A stretch of 64,000 nt of DNA from Clostridia bacterium (GTDB lineage: Bacteria; Bacillota; Clostridia; Lachnospirales; CAG-274): positions 1 through 64,000 of the forward strand of contig JAUNGN010000007.1 of the NCBI GenBank assembly GCA_030524425.1, read 5' to 3'. The notes under the pieces were generated by a model, which saw nothing but the letters and a program-made list of their open reading frames with translations, ran no database searches and was not told where the DNA came from. Both the position numbers and the translations under genes were made by a program. Position 1 is the stretch's first letter. Every line of letters starts with the position of its first letter. This document shows positions 17,902 to 26,879 of the stretch, one piece after another.

Positions 17902-18774
17902 ATGAAAAAACTTTTATTATGCTTATATATTGCAATATCATTTATGTCTGCAGCAACAGTATTTGCGGCAGAAAACAACAGCATATTTATTTCAACATCA
18001 GACTGCAGCGGCCCTATTAAGGAATATATAAACAAATTTGGCGATGTCAATAAATCCGGAGATGTAACAATAGGCACACCGTTTCATATTGAAAACACGG
18101 AAGAATATTTTTTTCCCGAAATAGAAAATGGTAAAATTACAGGTTTTTACACAATTACTTACAGTGATTACAAACCTTACAGCGGTGAAGGCGGACCGAT
18201 AGAGTTAAATAATCTCAAAGGAATAAACGAACTTAATGACGGCAATATTTATACAATATGTTCGGATGAAGAGAACACTTATGCCGTAAGCCAAAACAAA
18301 AGCTATCTGTTTACAAATGATTATGTAAATTATATTGTTGAAAAATACGACCTTAAAATAGCACCTCCTGCAATAGACAATGCTGACAGAAAAGTTGTAA
18401 ATATTTTAGAACCTCTTAAATATACAAATAATAAAACAAGCGACATAAAATTATTTAATATTAACCAACTTGATACAATACATGAAAATGACAGAATTTA
18501 TTTATCCTTAAGGACCGTATCCGAAATTGCCGGCGGTAATATTATCTGGAATGATAACACAAAAACAGCTCTTGTTACTTATAAAGAAAGTACTATAAGC
18601 TTCACTAAAGATAACAATACCATTCTGTTAAACGATAAAGTATACGAGCTGGATTCACCTGTATTATTAAGAAACGGAAAAATGTATATTTCAATTTATA
18701 CTGCAGATAAAGCCTTTGATTCAAATATTAAATATGATAATAACAACAAGACCATCAGCTTTGAATATTATTAA
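17902..18774 (+). CDS. secreted protein with copper-amine-oxidase-like stalk domain
   Basis: 290 residues, strong ribosome site AAAGGAG. A signal peptide ends near residue 22 (TVFA). The first 150 residues of the mature protein are not recognised. From about 175 to the end there is a degenerate copper-amine-oxidase N-terminal (stalk) domain with RIYLSLRTVSEIAGGNIIWND and MYISIYTADKAF. This fold is used widely by Clostridia as a surface or extracellular module and does not imply amine oxidase activity. The same module occurs in the amidase at 24.7 kb and the double phosphoesterase at 35.7 kb. Single gene; function unknown. Confidence 0.75.
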   Translation: MKKLLLCLYIAISFMSAATVFAAENNSIFISTSDCSGPIKEYINKFGDVNKSGDVTIGTPFHIENTEEYFFPEIENGKITGFYTITYSDYKPYSGEGGPIELNNLKGINELNDGNIYTICSDEENTYAVSQNKSYLFTNDYVNYIVEKYDLKIAPPAIDNADRKVVNILEPLKYTNNKTSDIKLFNINQLDTIHENDRIYLSLRTVSEIAGGNIIWNDNTKTALVTYKESTISFTKDNNTILLNDKVYELDSPVLLRNGKMYISIYTADKAFDSNIKYDNNNKTISFEYY

Positions 18775-18837
18775 ATAAACTTTAATCTTTTACATTATAA
18801 TAATTTGTGCTATAATCACAATAAGAGGTGATTATTA

Positions 18838-19566
18838 ATGAAAGAACAAATTTATACTATTCCCGTAAATGAAGGCTTTGAAGAAGGCGGAGAATGTCCC
18901 TTCTGCAATATGTACAGCAAGCTTGAAAAAGATGCCATTGACTATATGCTTGGTGCATCTTATATGGAGGACGATATCCGTATGGAAACCAACAAAACAG
19001 GTTTTTGCAGTAAGCATTACGATATGATGTATAAAGAGCAAAACAGACTCGGAATGGCATTAATGCTTCATACCCATATTCAAAAAATAAACAATGACCT
19101 TGAAAAACTTTGTGCCGGCCTTAAGTCCGGAGAAAAGAAAGGTCTTTTTTCAAAAACTTCAAGGGGTGAAAACAAGGTGACACCCTATCTTAATAATATA
19201 ACAAATTCATGCTATATTTGCAGCCGAATTAAGACAAACTTTGACAGATACTTTGATACATTTTTCTATATGTGGAAAAAAGATAACGATATGAAAGATA
19301 AAGTAAAAGCATCTAATGGTTTTTGTCTTGACCATTTTGGTATGCTTATAGATATGGCATCAAAAAAACTTAATGGTAAGGATTATGACGAATTTATAGA
19401 TATTGTTGTGCCTGTTCAGCTCGAAAATATGAAGCGTCTTGAAAAAGAGGTTGACCATTTCACAAATAAATTTGACCATAATTATAAGGACGTCCCCTGG
19501 GGCACAGCAAAAGATGCTCTGCCAAGAGCAATATTAAAAACAGCATCACATAAAGCGGAGGATTGA
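18838..19566 (+). CDS. DUF6062-like cysteine-motif protein
   Basis: 242 residues, cytoplasmic by appearance. Four cysteine motifs stand out: ECPFC near residue 20, GFCSKHY near 60, NSCYIC near 125 and GFCLDHF near 160. Their alternating CxxC and FCxxH pattern suggests two metal sites. The layout resembles the DUF6062 family, whose role is unknown. GAGGTG precedes the ATG. It is followed one base later by a membrane protein gene, with which it must be co-transcribed. Confidence 0.75.
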   Translation: MKEQIYTIPVNEGFEEGGECPFCNMYSKLEKDAIDYMLGASYMEDDIRMETNKTGFCSKHYDMMYKEQNRLGMALMLHTHIQKINNDLEKLCAGLKSGEKKGLFSKTSRGENKVTPYLNNITNSCYICSRIKTNFDRYFDTFFYMWKKDNDMKDKVKASNGFCLDHFGMLIDMASKKLNGKDYDEFIDIVVPVQLENMKRLEKEVDHFTNKFDHNYKDVPWGTAKDALPRAILKTASHKAED

Positions 19567-19567
19567 A

Positions 19568-20215
19568 ATGACATTTAAGGAACTGGATACAAAAGAAAAG
19601 ATAGAGCACATTTGGGAGTACTACAGACTTAGAATATTTATGATAATATTTCTTGTTTGTGTAGGAATTTCCATGATTTATACCATATTTATTAAACCTC
19701 ACCCCGATCTTTACTGCGGTATAGCTATGTATGATCAGTTTATTTCCATAGCCGACACGGAAGCCATGACTAACGAGCTTAATGCTAAATTTAATTTGGA
19801 TAACAGAGAGTACACTGTTGATATTCAAAGTTTTTATACCGACCAAAGCGATGTAATGGTTGAGGCTGAACTTAACCAAAAATTTAATACATATATTTAT
19901 GCCTCACAGTTTAATATTTTGCTCAGTGATAAGGAAAATACAAATACATTTATTTCATCTGAGTATGTTGCTCCTTTAAGTGATTATCTCACTGAGGATG
20001 AAATTAAAGCATATGATGAAAAGGGACTTGTGGAATATTCTCTTGACCCTTACTCAAACCAAACTAAACCTATGGCAATAAAGCTTCAAAACTCCGCCCT
20101 TTTAAAGAAATATAATCTTTATCAGGACAGAGATTGCTATTTAAGCTTTGTTCCTATGCCAGAAGAGTACAAGGAAAATACTATAAAAACTTTTAAAGAA
20201 TTTTTAAATCAGTAA
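19568..20215 (+). CDS. single-pass membrane protein of unknown function
   Basis: 215 residues. A short cytoplasmic N terminus, one membrane helix at about 22-43 and a soluble extracytoplasmic remainder. I do not recognise the domain; the segment YASQFNILLSDKENTNTFIS could belong to a binding-protein-like fold, which is speculative. The start is one base after the stop of the DUF6062-like gene, within GGAGGATTGAA, so the two are translationally coupled. Confidence 0.7.
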   Translation: MTFKELDTKEKIEHIWEYYRLRIFMIIFLVCVGISMIYTIFIKPHPDLYCGIAMYDQFISIADTEAMTNELNAKFNLDNREYTVDIQSFYTDQSDVMVEAELNQKFNTYIYASQFNILLSDKENTNTFISSEYVAPLSDYLTEDEIKAYDEKGLVEYSLDPYSNQTKPMAIKLQNSALLKKYNLYQDRDCYLSFVPMPEEYKENTIKTFKEFLNQ

Positions 20216-20242
20216 AATCCAGTATTTTCAGCACATAAAGGC

Positions 20243-20271
20243 TTGCACCTTTTGTTTCTTTATTGTATAAT
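20243..20271 (+). promoter_or_regulatory. promoter of the ECF sigma operon
   Basis: TTGCAC (20243-20248) and TATAAT (20266-20271), 17-base spacer, about 70 bases before the sigma factor start. Confidence 0.65.
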
Positions 20272-20339
20272 AAACAAGAACGCAAATCTTACTTTATGAA
20301 CATATAATTATTATACATATATTTAAAACAGGAGTTAAA

Positions 20340-20870
20340 ATGCTATTTTTATTATTTGACACACTTGAAGAAACAATGCTTGCGGAAAGACTTTATAACA
20401 AATATTCCAAGTTTATGTTTCAAGCAGCATATACAGTTTTAAAAAACAATTTTTATGCCGAAGATGCAGTACAGCAAGCCTTTATAAAAATTATAAAGAA
20501 TTTAAACAAGATAGATGAAAATGACGCAAAAAAGACAAGAAATTTCATAGGTGTAATTACTCAAAATACAGCTATAGACATTTATAATAAGGTCAAAAAC
20601 GAGCCTGCCGGTCTTGATGACAATTATACAACAGATATAAAATATGACATATCCCATATAATAATTGACAGAGAAACTATAGAAAGATTAAAAACACATA
20701 TTAAAACACTTAAACCAATTTACCAAATACCCCTGCTCCTTCACGCAGAACAGGGATTATCTGCAAATGAAATAGCTGAAATTCTTGACCTTAAACCCAA
20801 AACAGTGCAAAAAAGAATTGAAAGAGCAAGAGCACAGCTTATCAAGGCTCTTAACAAGGAGGACAATTAG
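20340..20870 (+). CDS. ECF-type RNA polymerase sigma factor
   Basis: 176 residues. Region 2 (LYNKYSKFMFQAAYTVLKNN then AEDAVQQAFIKIIKN) binds core polymerase and the -10 region; region 4 (LSANEIAEILDLKPKTVQKR) is the helix-turn-helix for the -35 region. It follows its own promoter and has CAGGAG before the ATG. The next gene starts one base after the stop and encodes a membrane protein of the anti-sigma type, so the sigma factor is probably held at the membrane until an envelope signal. Likely targets are the secreted-protein genes downstream, which is inference from position only. Confidence 0.92.
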   Translation: MLFLLFDTLEETMLAERLYNKYSKFMFQAAYTVLKNNFYAEDAVQQAFIKIIKNLNKIDENDAKKTRNFIGVITQNTAIDIYNKVKNEPAGLDDNYTTDIKYDISHIIIDRETIERLKTHIKTLKPIYQIPLLLHAEQGLSANEIAEILDLKPKTVQKRIERARAQLIKALNKEDN

Positions 20871-20871
20871 T

Positions 20872-21600
20872 ATGAACGAGAAAGACCAAAAAATTTTCCA
20901 TAATACTATTGATACCCTTATAGACTCTGCCGCTATTGATGCTGCTAATGAAATCTTTGATGAAATTGAGGCAAGTATTAATGATGAAGAAATTATATTT
21001 TCTGACAATCATATAAATGCAATAAATAAAATTCTTTCAGCAGAAAAACATAATTCCCAAAAAACTAAATATCACAAAATCAATAAACGTATACTGCTTG
21101 TTGCTGTTATTGCCATGATGATTACCCTTGTTGCCGCTATTTCAGTTGGAGCAGGCAGACTAAAATTCTTAAATTATTTTATGAATATAAATGAGAGATC
21201 TACAGAATTTCGTTCGGATGATGAAATATATGAAGAAGAGTATTACATTGGTGAGCCACCAAATGATACAAATACTATTATTAAATATGAAGCTATTGTT
21301 AACTATATTCCCGATAAATTTCAGGAGGACATTATTGAATATACTGATGCTAATTATGTTATAACATATAGGTATCAGGATTATTACTTTAGTATTGCTA
21401 AAAGTATTGTACCTGATTCACTCGATGTTGACACAGAAAATGCTAAAACTAAGTATATTGATATAAACGGAAATAAAGCATTTTTAAGTTCAAAGCCTGA
21501 AGTTAAAATATTATTTTGGATAGAAAATGATACATTATATCAATTAGATGGTAACATAGAAGACGACACTTTGATAAAAATTGCAGAAAATGTAAAATAA
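20872..21600 (+). CDS. putative membrane-bound anti-sigma factor (DUF4367-like)
   Basis: 242 residues from the ATG after AAGGAGG, one base past the sigma gene stop. A cytoplasmic N-terminal part (1-73) precedes one membrane helix at about 74-94. An extracytoplasmic domain follows, ending in FWIENDTLYQLDGNIEDDTL and IKIAENVK, the pattern that closes DUF4367 domains (hydrophobic strand, Y.l.G..s...LikiAe.i). DUF4367 proteins are commonly partners of ECF sigma factors. There is no zinc-binding anti-sigma (ZAS) motif. The role in sequestering the sigma factor is inferred from gene pairing. Confidence 0.78.
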   Translation: MNEKDQKIFHNTIDTLIDSAAIDAANEIFDEIEASINDEEIIFSDNHINAINKILSAEKHNSQKTKYHKINKRILLVAVIAMMITLVAAISVGAGRLKFLNYFMNINERSTEFRSDDEIYEEEYYIGEPPNDTNTIIKYEAIVNYIPDKFQEDIIEYTDANYVITYRYQDYYFSIAKSIVPDSLDVDTENAKTKYIDINGNKAFLSSKPEVKILFWIENDTLYQLDGNIEDDTLIKIAENVK

Positions 21601-21690
21601 AAAAATCTAAAATAATTAAAATTTTTTTGTCGCAAAATCCTCTTTTTACAGTTTTAATATATATAAAACCATAAAAGGAGGATTTTCATT

Positions 21691-22116
21691 ATGAAAAAAT
21701 TTATTTTTATCTTAGCAACCGTCACTTTATTAAATTCCAATGTATTTGCAGATACAAATACCTCTGTAATCATGGATAATGATGAATATACAGAAATATC
21801 TCCAAAATACATAGCAATCATAACGCCTTATAAGAATTTAAGCATTTCAGACGGCAAAGCTACTTGTTATGGATATACCAAAACTCAGGATAACTATAAA
21901 GCTAAAGTAAAAGTAGAACTTCAAAAATTAAACTCGACTTGGACAACCATTAAATCCTGGGAAAAGACATCAACAAGCTCATCAGCAACCATAGATAAAA
22001 CCTACTCTGTTACAAAAGGCTATTCCTACAGACTTAAAACTACTCACTATGCCTTAAACAGCAGCGGAAGTGTAGTTGATAGTGTAGTTAAGTATAGCTC
22101 AACCGTAAGCTATTAA
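21691..22116 (+). CDS. small secreted protein, DUF6147-like
   Basis: 141 residues with a clear signal peptide (cleavage after about residue 20, VFA). The mature part reads SPKYIAIITPYKNLSISDG then KATCYGYTKT, a beta-rich extracellular domain seen in many Firmicute secreted proteins, close to what is called DUF6147; I am moderately sure of the name. AAAGGAGG precedes the ATG. It follows the ECF pair after a 90-base gap with TTGTCG and TTTTA-like boxes, so it may be a target of that sigma factor. No enzymatic motif. Confidence 0.7.
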   Translation: MKKFIFILATVTLLNSNVFADTNTSVIMDNDEYTEISPKYIAIITPYKNLSISDGKATCYGYTKTQDNYKAKVKVELQKLNSTWTTIKSWEKTSTSSSATIDKTYSVTKGYSYRLKTTHYALNSSGSVVDSVVKYSSTVSY

Positions 22117-22131
22117 CAGGCGGTGATATTT

Positions 22132-22197
22132 ATGGAAGATATTAGTCCGCCAATTTTAGTTGGCTGTTGTAATACATATTGCAGCAGCCGAAAATAA
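22132..22197 (+). CDS. possible 21-residue cysteine-rich peptide
   Basis: ATG preceded at good spacing by GGCGGTGAT, one base different from the ideal GGAGGTGAT. The encoded peptide has a C-terminal part SPPILVGCCNTYCSSRK with three cysteines in 6 residues. It starts 15 bases after the stop of the secreted DUF6147-like gene and is probably on the same transcript. No leader or modification enzyme is visible nearby, so a processed or signalling peptide is only a possibility. Short length makes chance occurrence plausible. Confidence 0.4.
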   Translation: MEDISPPILVGCCNTYCSSRK

Positions 22198-22246
22198 ATA
22201 CCGAAATAACAGAAAAAAATAAATTTACTTATAAAGGAGTGTATTT

Positions 22247-22630
22247 ATGTTAAAGAAAATTTTATGTTTAGGTTTAATAAGTACTTCTATATTAGCAATG
22301 AACAATTTATGTTATGCAAACGACTCAAACGCTGAAAATAATGAAACAATCACAATTACAGAAGATAATACTTCCATTTCCGAATCAGATTCAGAAATTA
22401 TGCCAAAGGGCATTTATAAGTATAGAGTAAATGCCAACAACGTAAATGTTAGAAAAAGCCCATCTACCAGTTCTGCAAGCTTAGGTAAGATGAATGCCGG
22501 TGATGTTGTCTATTCTTCATCCGCACCCATTGTAAGAGAAGGCACAACTTGGTTATACGTTGACTGCGGCTATCCTTTAACCGGAAAAAGTGGTTACATT
22601 GCCTATATGTATTTAACATTAGAGTCCTAA
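22247..22630 (+). CDS. secreted SH3-domain (SH3b) protein
   Basis: 127 residues, AAAGGAG before the ATG. Signal peptide to about residue 24 (CYA), then an acidic Ser/Thr/Glu-rich linker and a single bacterial SH3 domain at about 58-127 with the typical ANNVNVRKSPSTSSASLGKM and KSGYIAYMYL strands. SH3b domains bind peptidoglycan or other wall components. There is no attached catalytic domain, so it is likely a wall-associated accessory protein. It shares its setting with other small secreted proteins downstream of the ECF sigma factor. Confidence 0.88.
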   Translation: MLKKILCLGLISTSILAMNNLCYANDSNAENNETITITEDNTSISESDSEIMPKGIYKYRVNANNVNVRKSPSTSSASLGKMNAGDVVYSSSAPIVREGTTWLYVDCGYPLTGKSGYIAYMYLTLES

Positions 22631-22655
22631 TTAAACTTTAATAATAACTAGTTTA

Positions 22656-22687
22656 GGGGATAGTTCCAAGTTTCTGTAACTATCCCC
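22656..22687. other. stem-loop between SH3 protein and next secreted protein
   Basis: A 10-base-pair stem GGGGATAGTT/AACTATCCCC with a 12-base loop, without a T-run. It could attenuate transcription or protect the 3' end of the SH3 gene mRNA. Confidence 0.55.
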
Positions 22688-22712
22688 GTAAAAATTCAGG
22701 AGGTATAAAACT

Positions 22713-23552
22713 ATGTATAAAAAAATAATCTCAATTATCTTATTAACATCATTAACATTAAGCTGCAATGTTTATGCTGATGACAGTAACATTAAACTTA
22801 GAGAATACTTTGAACAGTCCGATTATAAAATCAACTGGAACAACGAAACTAAAATAGCTGAATTTTATGATACAAATTCCCAAAACAAATTAATTGTAGA
22901 TGTAAAAAAAGATATAGCAAAATCTAATGACAATATATTTTTTAACCGTTTTTATATGGAAAACAATAATATTTACATTAGCAAAACGCTTTTAAATATC
23001 CTTGAAAAGTTAAATACAGAGCCAATATATACTGAGGCAAAAAATGTAATTGATAATAATACTAACAATATTACAAAAGACTTTGCCTCTGATAAAGCAA
23101 TTACACTTGTAAAAAAACTCTATAATGTAAACGCCGAAAACTATAATATAAATTGCACATATTACGACAATGATACATGCGGAATAATGCTGGAAAGCCA
23201 AGAAATCACATTCATTATTACACTTGATTCAATAAACGGAGAGCTTTTAGACATTGACAGAACAATAAATAAAAATGATTTTGAACAAAGAGGAGAAATA
23301 ACAGGAAACAGACTTGATTTTTATGATAAAAAAATTCCTGAAATAATAAATGAATTTAATTATTTCGGCAAACTTGAAACACTTTTATATTTCGTTCCTA
23401 ATATGAATACATCAACAGTTTATTCTTTACTTAAAGATGATAAAAACAATTATTATGCATTTGAATTTTCTGATATAGATTTAAAGCCTGTAGGTATTCA
23501 TATATATAAAGATTTTGACACAGCAATAAATGAAATCAACAAAATGTTTTAA
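22713..23552 (+). CDS. secreted protein, degenerate stalk plus PepSY-like region
   Basis: 279 residues with a signal peptide ending near residue 22 (VYA). Residues about 30-100 look like a worn copper-amine-oxidase stalk half (INWNNETKIAEFYD, NNIYISKTLLNILEK). Residues about 125-190 (SDKAITLVKKLYNVNAENYN, then FIITLDSINGELLDIDR) have the helix-then-strands shape of PepSY-type domains. Both are weak matches. AGGAGGT precedes the ATG. No catalytic residues are recognised. It belongs to the run of secreted proteins after the ECF sigma factor. Confidence 0.6.
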   Translation: MYKKIISIILLTSLTLSCNVYADDSNIKLREYFEQSDYKINWNNETKIAEFYDTNSQNKLIVDVKKDIAKSNDNIFFNRFYMENNNIYISKTLLNILEKLNTEPIYTEAKNVIDNNTNNITKDFASDKAITLVKKLYNVNAENYNINCTYYDNDTCGIMLESQEITFIITLDSINGELLDIDRTINKNDFEQRGEITGNRLDFYDKKIPEIINEFNYFGKLETLLYFVPNMNTSTVYSLLKDDKNNYYAFEFSDIDLKPVGIHIYKDFDTAINEINKMF

Positions 23553-23724
23553 CTTAATTTTTATTATACATTATTTATATATTACTACTATAAACAGAAT
23601 AGCATTAATCAATTCAGAAAACTTTTAATAGATAAATGTTAGAAAATAGAACCTAACCTGTATTTATAAACAAAACCCGGTAGTTCCTGCTTTAGCATTC
23701 TGAAAGAAATATAAGCATTTTTTC

Positions 23725-23760
23725 AAGGCTGCCATTTTTTTCGACAGCCTTCGAATAAAT
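23725..23760 (+). terminator. possible terminator in the 23.55-23.80 kb gap
   Basis: Stem AAGGCTG/CAGCCTT (23725-23751) with a T-rich 13-base loop. The following bases are AT-rich but contain no strong T-run, so the assignment is weak. The rest of this 249-base gap shows nothing recognisable. Confidence 0.4.
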
Positions 23761-23801
23761 TTTATAACTTATTTTATGTTTTACGGAAAGGCGAATATAT
23801 T

Positions 23802-24440
23802 ATGAAAAAAATACTTATACCACTTATTATTATAGTAATTATTTTTACAGCAAATAACTTCTACAGGAAAATTAATTTAATTAATAAAGAAGAAAATAGT
23901 TTGTATGAATTTAATCCTGACCCTAAATTAGATCAATATCTTGATAAGGACAAAGTTATTAAAACTATAAAATCAAACCCCATAGGTGCAGCCGGACCTA
24001 AACTTGTATATGCAAACGACAAATATGCAGTTGTTTTAAATTACAATGGAATACTGATTTATAGTCTATTAAATAATGAAGTTATTGGTGGTATAGACAA
24101 TGTGTCATTAGGAATGAACAAAATACAGGGTGATGACTATACTTTAATTGACGGCAATGACAAATTTATATTTATTCATAATTTTTCCGAAAAAAATAAC
24201 GGCTATATCTACTCATTAAAAACTAATGAAATGGCAAAAGCAGAAAATATTAATGAGCTTTGTTTCTATAATACAAATAAGGTTAGCGATGAAAACCTTG
24301 CTAAAATTTCTTCAAATTACATAAATGATAACAAGGATTTTTCTGTTTATCAGACAAAAAATGAAATAGTTGTATTAGAGTATGATTATCAGTCTTTTGA
24401 TTCATGGAAAATATTAACTATATCTAACAAACAATTATAA
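23802..24440 (+). CDS. membrane-anchored extracytoplasmic protein, unknown
   Basis: 212 residues with one N-terminal membrane helix (about 2-20) that may act as an uncleaved anchor. The remaining part is soluble and shows beta-propeller-like alternation (KYAVVLNYNGILIYSLLNN, KFIFIHNFSEKNNGYIYSL), but no family I can name. AAAGGCG precedes the ATG. Transcription probably ends at the hairpin at 24567-24604. Confidence 0.6.
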   Translation: MKKILIPLIIIVIIFTANNFYRKINLINKEENSLYEFNPDPKLDQYLDKDKVIKTIKSNPIGAAGPKLVYANDKYAVVLNYNGILIYSLLNNEVIGGIDNVSLGMNKIQGDDYTLIDGNDKFIFIHNFSEKNNGYIYSLKTNEMAKAENINELCFYNTNKVSDENLAKISSNYINDNKDFSVYQTKNEIVVLEYDYQSFDSWKILTISNKQL

Positions 24441-24566
24441 TAATTTGGTTTTTAAATTTTTAACATAATATTAATGCAGTTAGATATATACAGTATAATT
24501 TAAGCGCTACTTATAAATACAGCTATGTACAAGCTAAATATGTAACAAAATCATACTGAATAATAC

Positions 24567-24610
24567 AGACAGCAAGTAACGGCAAGCTCACATACTTGCT
24601 GTCTTATTTA
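24567..24610 (+). terminator. terminator upstream of the amidase gene
   Basis: A 12-base-pair stem AGACAGCAAGTA/TACTTGCTGTCT (24567-24604) followed by TATTTATT. It separates the 23.8-kb gene from the amidase. Confidence 0.75.
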
Positions 24611-24695
24611 TTAATAAGATAAACTTTATATTTACATAAATAACAAACCATGTTATAATTATTATATTACATTCATAACATAAAGAAGGCAAAAA

Positions 24696-26150
24696 ATGAA
24701 AACAAGAAATTTAATAATAACAACAATTTTATATTTACTTTTAATTCATACCTCAGCTTTAGCCTCAAACAAATACATAAGTCTTACTCTAACCTATGAT
24801 TATCAAGATCACAGCTATTGTGCAGAAGAGGTTTTTATATCTGTTAACGGCAAAGAACTTACAGAGCTTTCAATGCCTCCCATTATTTTAAACAACTATA
24901 CCCTTGTGCCTGCAAGAGAAGTTTTTGAGGCAATAGGAGCAAATGTTGAATGGAAAAAAGATATTGAACAGGTATATATAACATATAATGAAACCGTAAT
25001 AGCACTTCCTGTTAATTCGGAAAAGGCTTATGTAAACGGAAAGCCAATGGCATTGGATACTTCCGCTAAAATTATAAATAACAAAACAATGGTTCCGTTA
25101 AGATTTATAACTACCTCTCTTGGATTTGAAATAAAATGGGACAGCAATACCAGGATTGCTGACATAATTACAAAAGAGGAAACTACCGAAATAACTACTG
25201 AAACCACTACTGAAACCACTACCGAAACTACAACAAAAACCTACACTGAAACAACCGATAAAACGGAAATTACTGCTAAAAAAAATGAAAACATTTATTA
25301 TGAAAATGACACACTTTATATAAAAAACATTAATAATATTAAACTGTCTGACATTACAGAATATGATAACTATATGAGCAGAAATTATACTGTTGTTATT
25401 AACAAAGACTTGCAGAATTATATCAGCAATACAAAATTCACTCCCAATTCAGAAAAAATAAAAGATTGTACCATAGTTACAGGTATTGACAATACAACAA
25501 TAACTTTTAATGAGAACAGAATTGTTGCAGTAAATATAACCGAGGATAATGGCTATATTTGTATTAAATCAATTCTGCCTAAGGAAAAATATGATAAAAT
25601 TATTGTGCTTGACCCCGGACACGGCGGTGAAATGCCCGGAGCAATAGCAAATAACCTTGTTGAAAAGGACTTAACACTTAAAATAGCTTTAAGTGCCAAA
25701 GAAAAGTTTGATAAAGACGGCTCAGTCAAATGTTATATAACAAGAACCACTGACGTAAACCCAAGTTTTGATGAAAGAACAAGTCTTGCTAACGAAACCG
25801 GAGATATTTTTGTATCTGTACATATTAATTCAGCTAACAGCACTGATGCCCACGGTACTGAAACATTTTGTCTGTACGCCAATGACTTAGGCAACGGTCT
25901 TACAAGCTACAGAGTTGCAGAAGAAATGCTTACTCAGCTTCTTAACAGGCTGGGAACAACAAACAGAAATGTAAAAACAGAAGATTTAAAGGTACTTAGA
26001 GATTCAAAAATACCTGCCTCTCTTATAGAAATAGGCTTTATAAGTAATGCTGATGAAGCAGAACTTATGAATAACAGTATTGATAAAGCAGGACAGGCTA
26101 TTTATGAAGGTGTATTAAATTTGTTTGATAAATATCCTGCTGTAAGATAA
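24696..26150 (+). CDS. N-acetylmuramoyl-L-alanine amidase with stalk domain
   Basis: 484 residues. Signal peptide (about 1-23); copper-amine-oxidase-like stalk domain at about 45-155 (YTLVPAREVFEAIGANVEW, TMVPLRFITTSLGFEIKWD); a Thr/Glu linker of repeated TTTE units (about 160-190); a middle region I do not recognise; and an Amidase_3 domain at about 300-480. The zinc site is intact: His in LDPGHGG, Glu in NLVEKDL, His in SVHINS, and the catalytic Glu in LIEIGFISN. It cleaves the bond between muramic acid and L-alanine in peptidoglycan. The stalk probably holds it at the cell surface. Transcribed alone. Confidence 0.92.
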   Translation: MKTRNLIITTILYLLLIHTSALASNKYISLTLTYDYQDHSYCAEEVFISVNGKELTELSMPPIILNNYTLVPAREVFEAIGANVEWKKDIEQVYITYNETVIALPVNSEKAYVNGKPMALDTSAKIINNKTMVPLRFITTSLGFEIKWDSNTRIADIITKEETTEITTETTTETTTETTTKTYTETTDKTEITAKKNENIYYENDTLYIKNINNIKLSDITEYDNYMSRNYTVVINKDLQNYISNTKFTPNSEKIKDCTIVTGIDNTTITFNENRIVAVNITEDNGYICIKSILPKEKYDKIIVLDPGHGGEMPGAIANNLVEKDLTLKIALSAKEKFDKDGSVKCYITRTTDVNPSFDERTSLANETGDIFVSVHINSANSTDAHGTETFCLYANDLGNGLTSYRVAEEMLTQLLNRLGTTNRNVKTEDLKVLRDSKIPASLIEIGFISNADEAELMNNSIDKAGQAIYEGVLNLFDKYPAVR

Positions 26151-26280
26151 AATAATTATGCATTTAACAAAACTATTTTTTTAATTTATTAATACTTTTA
26201 TTGATTATTTAATAAAGTACTTTATATGCCTTATTTAAACAGTTATACAATTTTAATTTAAAAATGCGAGGTGCAATAAT

Positions 26281-26505
26281 ATGAGTATAACACATAAACT
26301 TGAAAAAACTGCTTTCATATTAATCATTTTTAGCTTTATCCTTCCCTCTTTTATAGGACAAGTACTAGAAATTTTAGCACTAATAATTTTAATTTATCTT
26401 ACATCTTTAAATTATGCAGGCAAGAAAAAAATTTGGGTGTTTGCCATAAGTTCTATTATATTATTATTTTTAATTATTTACAATTTTATTTCACTTAGAA
26501 TATAG
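26281..26505 (+). CDS. small hydrophobic membrane protein
   Basis: 74 residues, two to three membrane helices with a positively charged turn (GKKKIW). GCGAGGTG gives a plausible ribosome site. No family recognised. First of three very small ORFs between the amidase and leuS. Confidence 0.55.
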   Translation: MSITHKLEKTAFILIIFSFILPSFIGQVLEILALIILIYLTSLNYAGKKKIWVFAISSIILLFLIIYNFISLRI

Positions 26506-26641
26506 TAAAAAATGAAACCCAAACATCTATTAATTATCCAAACATATTACTGCTTATATTTTAACAAAAATTAAGCAAATATAATTTAATGCTTGAATAT
26601 AATTATTTCTTATTTGTTAATACTATTCAAGAGGTGATATT

Positions 26642-26788
26642 ATGGACAAAGATAAAGAAATGGAATTAAATGAAAAGAAAAATCTTGAAAAGTTTAACAG
26701 CATAACCCAAAGTGTAAAGCCTGTTAACCAAAATCAAACACACAATCCGAGACCTGAATCGGTTGAGCCTAAAATCAGACAGGTTTAA
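26642..26788 (+). CDS. small charged protein, 48 residues
   Basis: ATG preceded by AAGAGGTGAT at ideal spacing. The product is hydrophilic and low complexity: a Lys/Glu-rich N-terminal half (MDKDKEMELNEKKNLEKF) and a Pro/Asn/Gln-rich C-terminal half, with no membrane segment. It is followed at once by a hairpin that could end transcription. The strong ribosome site and terminator favour a real gene. Function unknown. Confidence 0.55.
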   Translation: MDKDKEMELNEKKNLEKFNSITQSVKPVNQNQTHNPRPESVEPKIRQV

Positions 26789-26792
26789 TATC

Positions 26793-26829
26793 AAAGCAGT
26801 ATTTAATATAATTTTTAAATACTGCTTTT
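26793..26829 (+). terminator. hairpin after the 48-residue ORF
   Basis: A 14-base-pair stem AAAGCAGTATTTAA/TTAAATACTGCTTT with an 8-base loop, 4 bases past the stop codon. Only a weak T-run follows. Confidence 0.6.
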
Positions 26830-26879
26830 ACATATAAACTACTATTTGTACTATAATAAAAAACAAAAGGAGGCATTTT

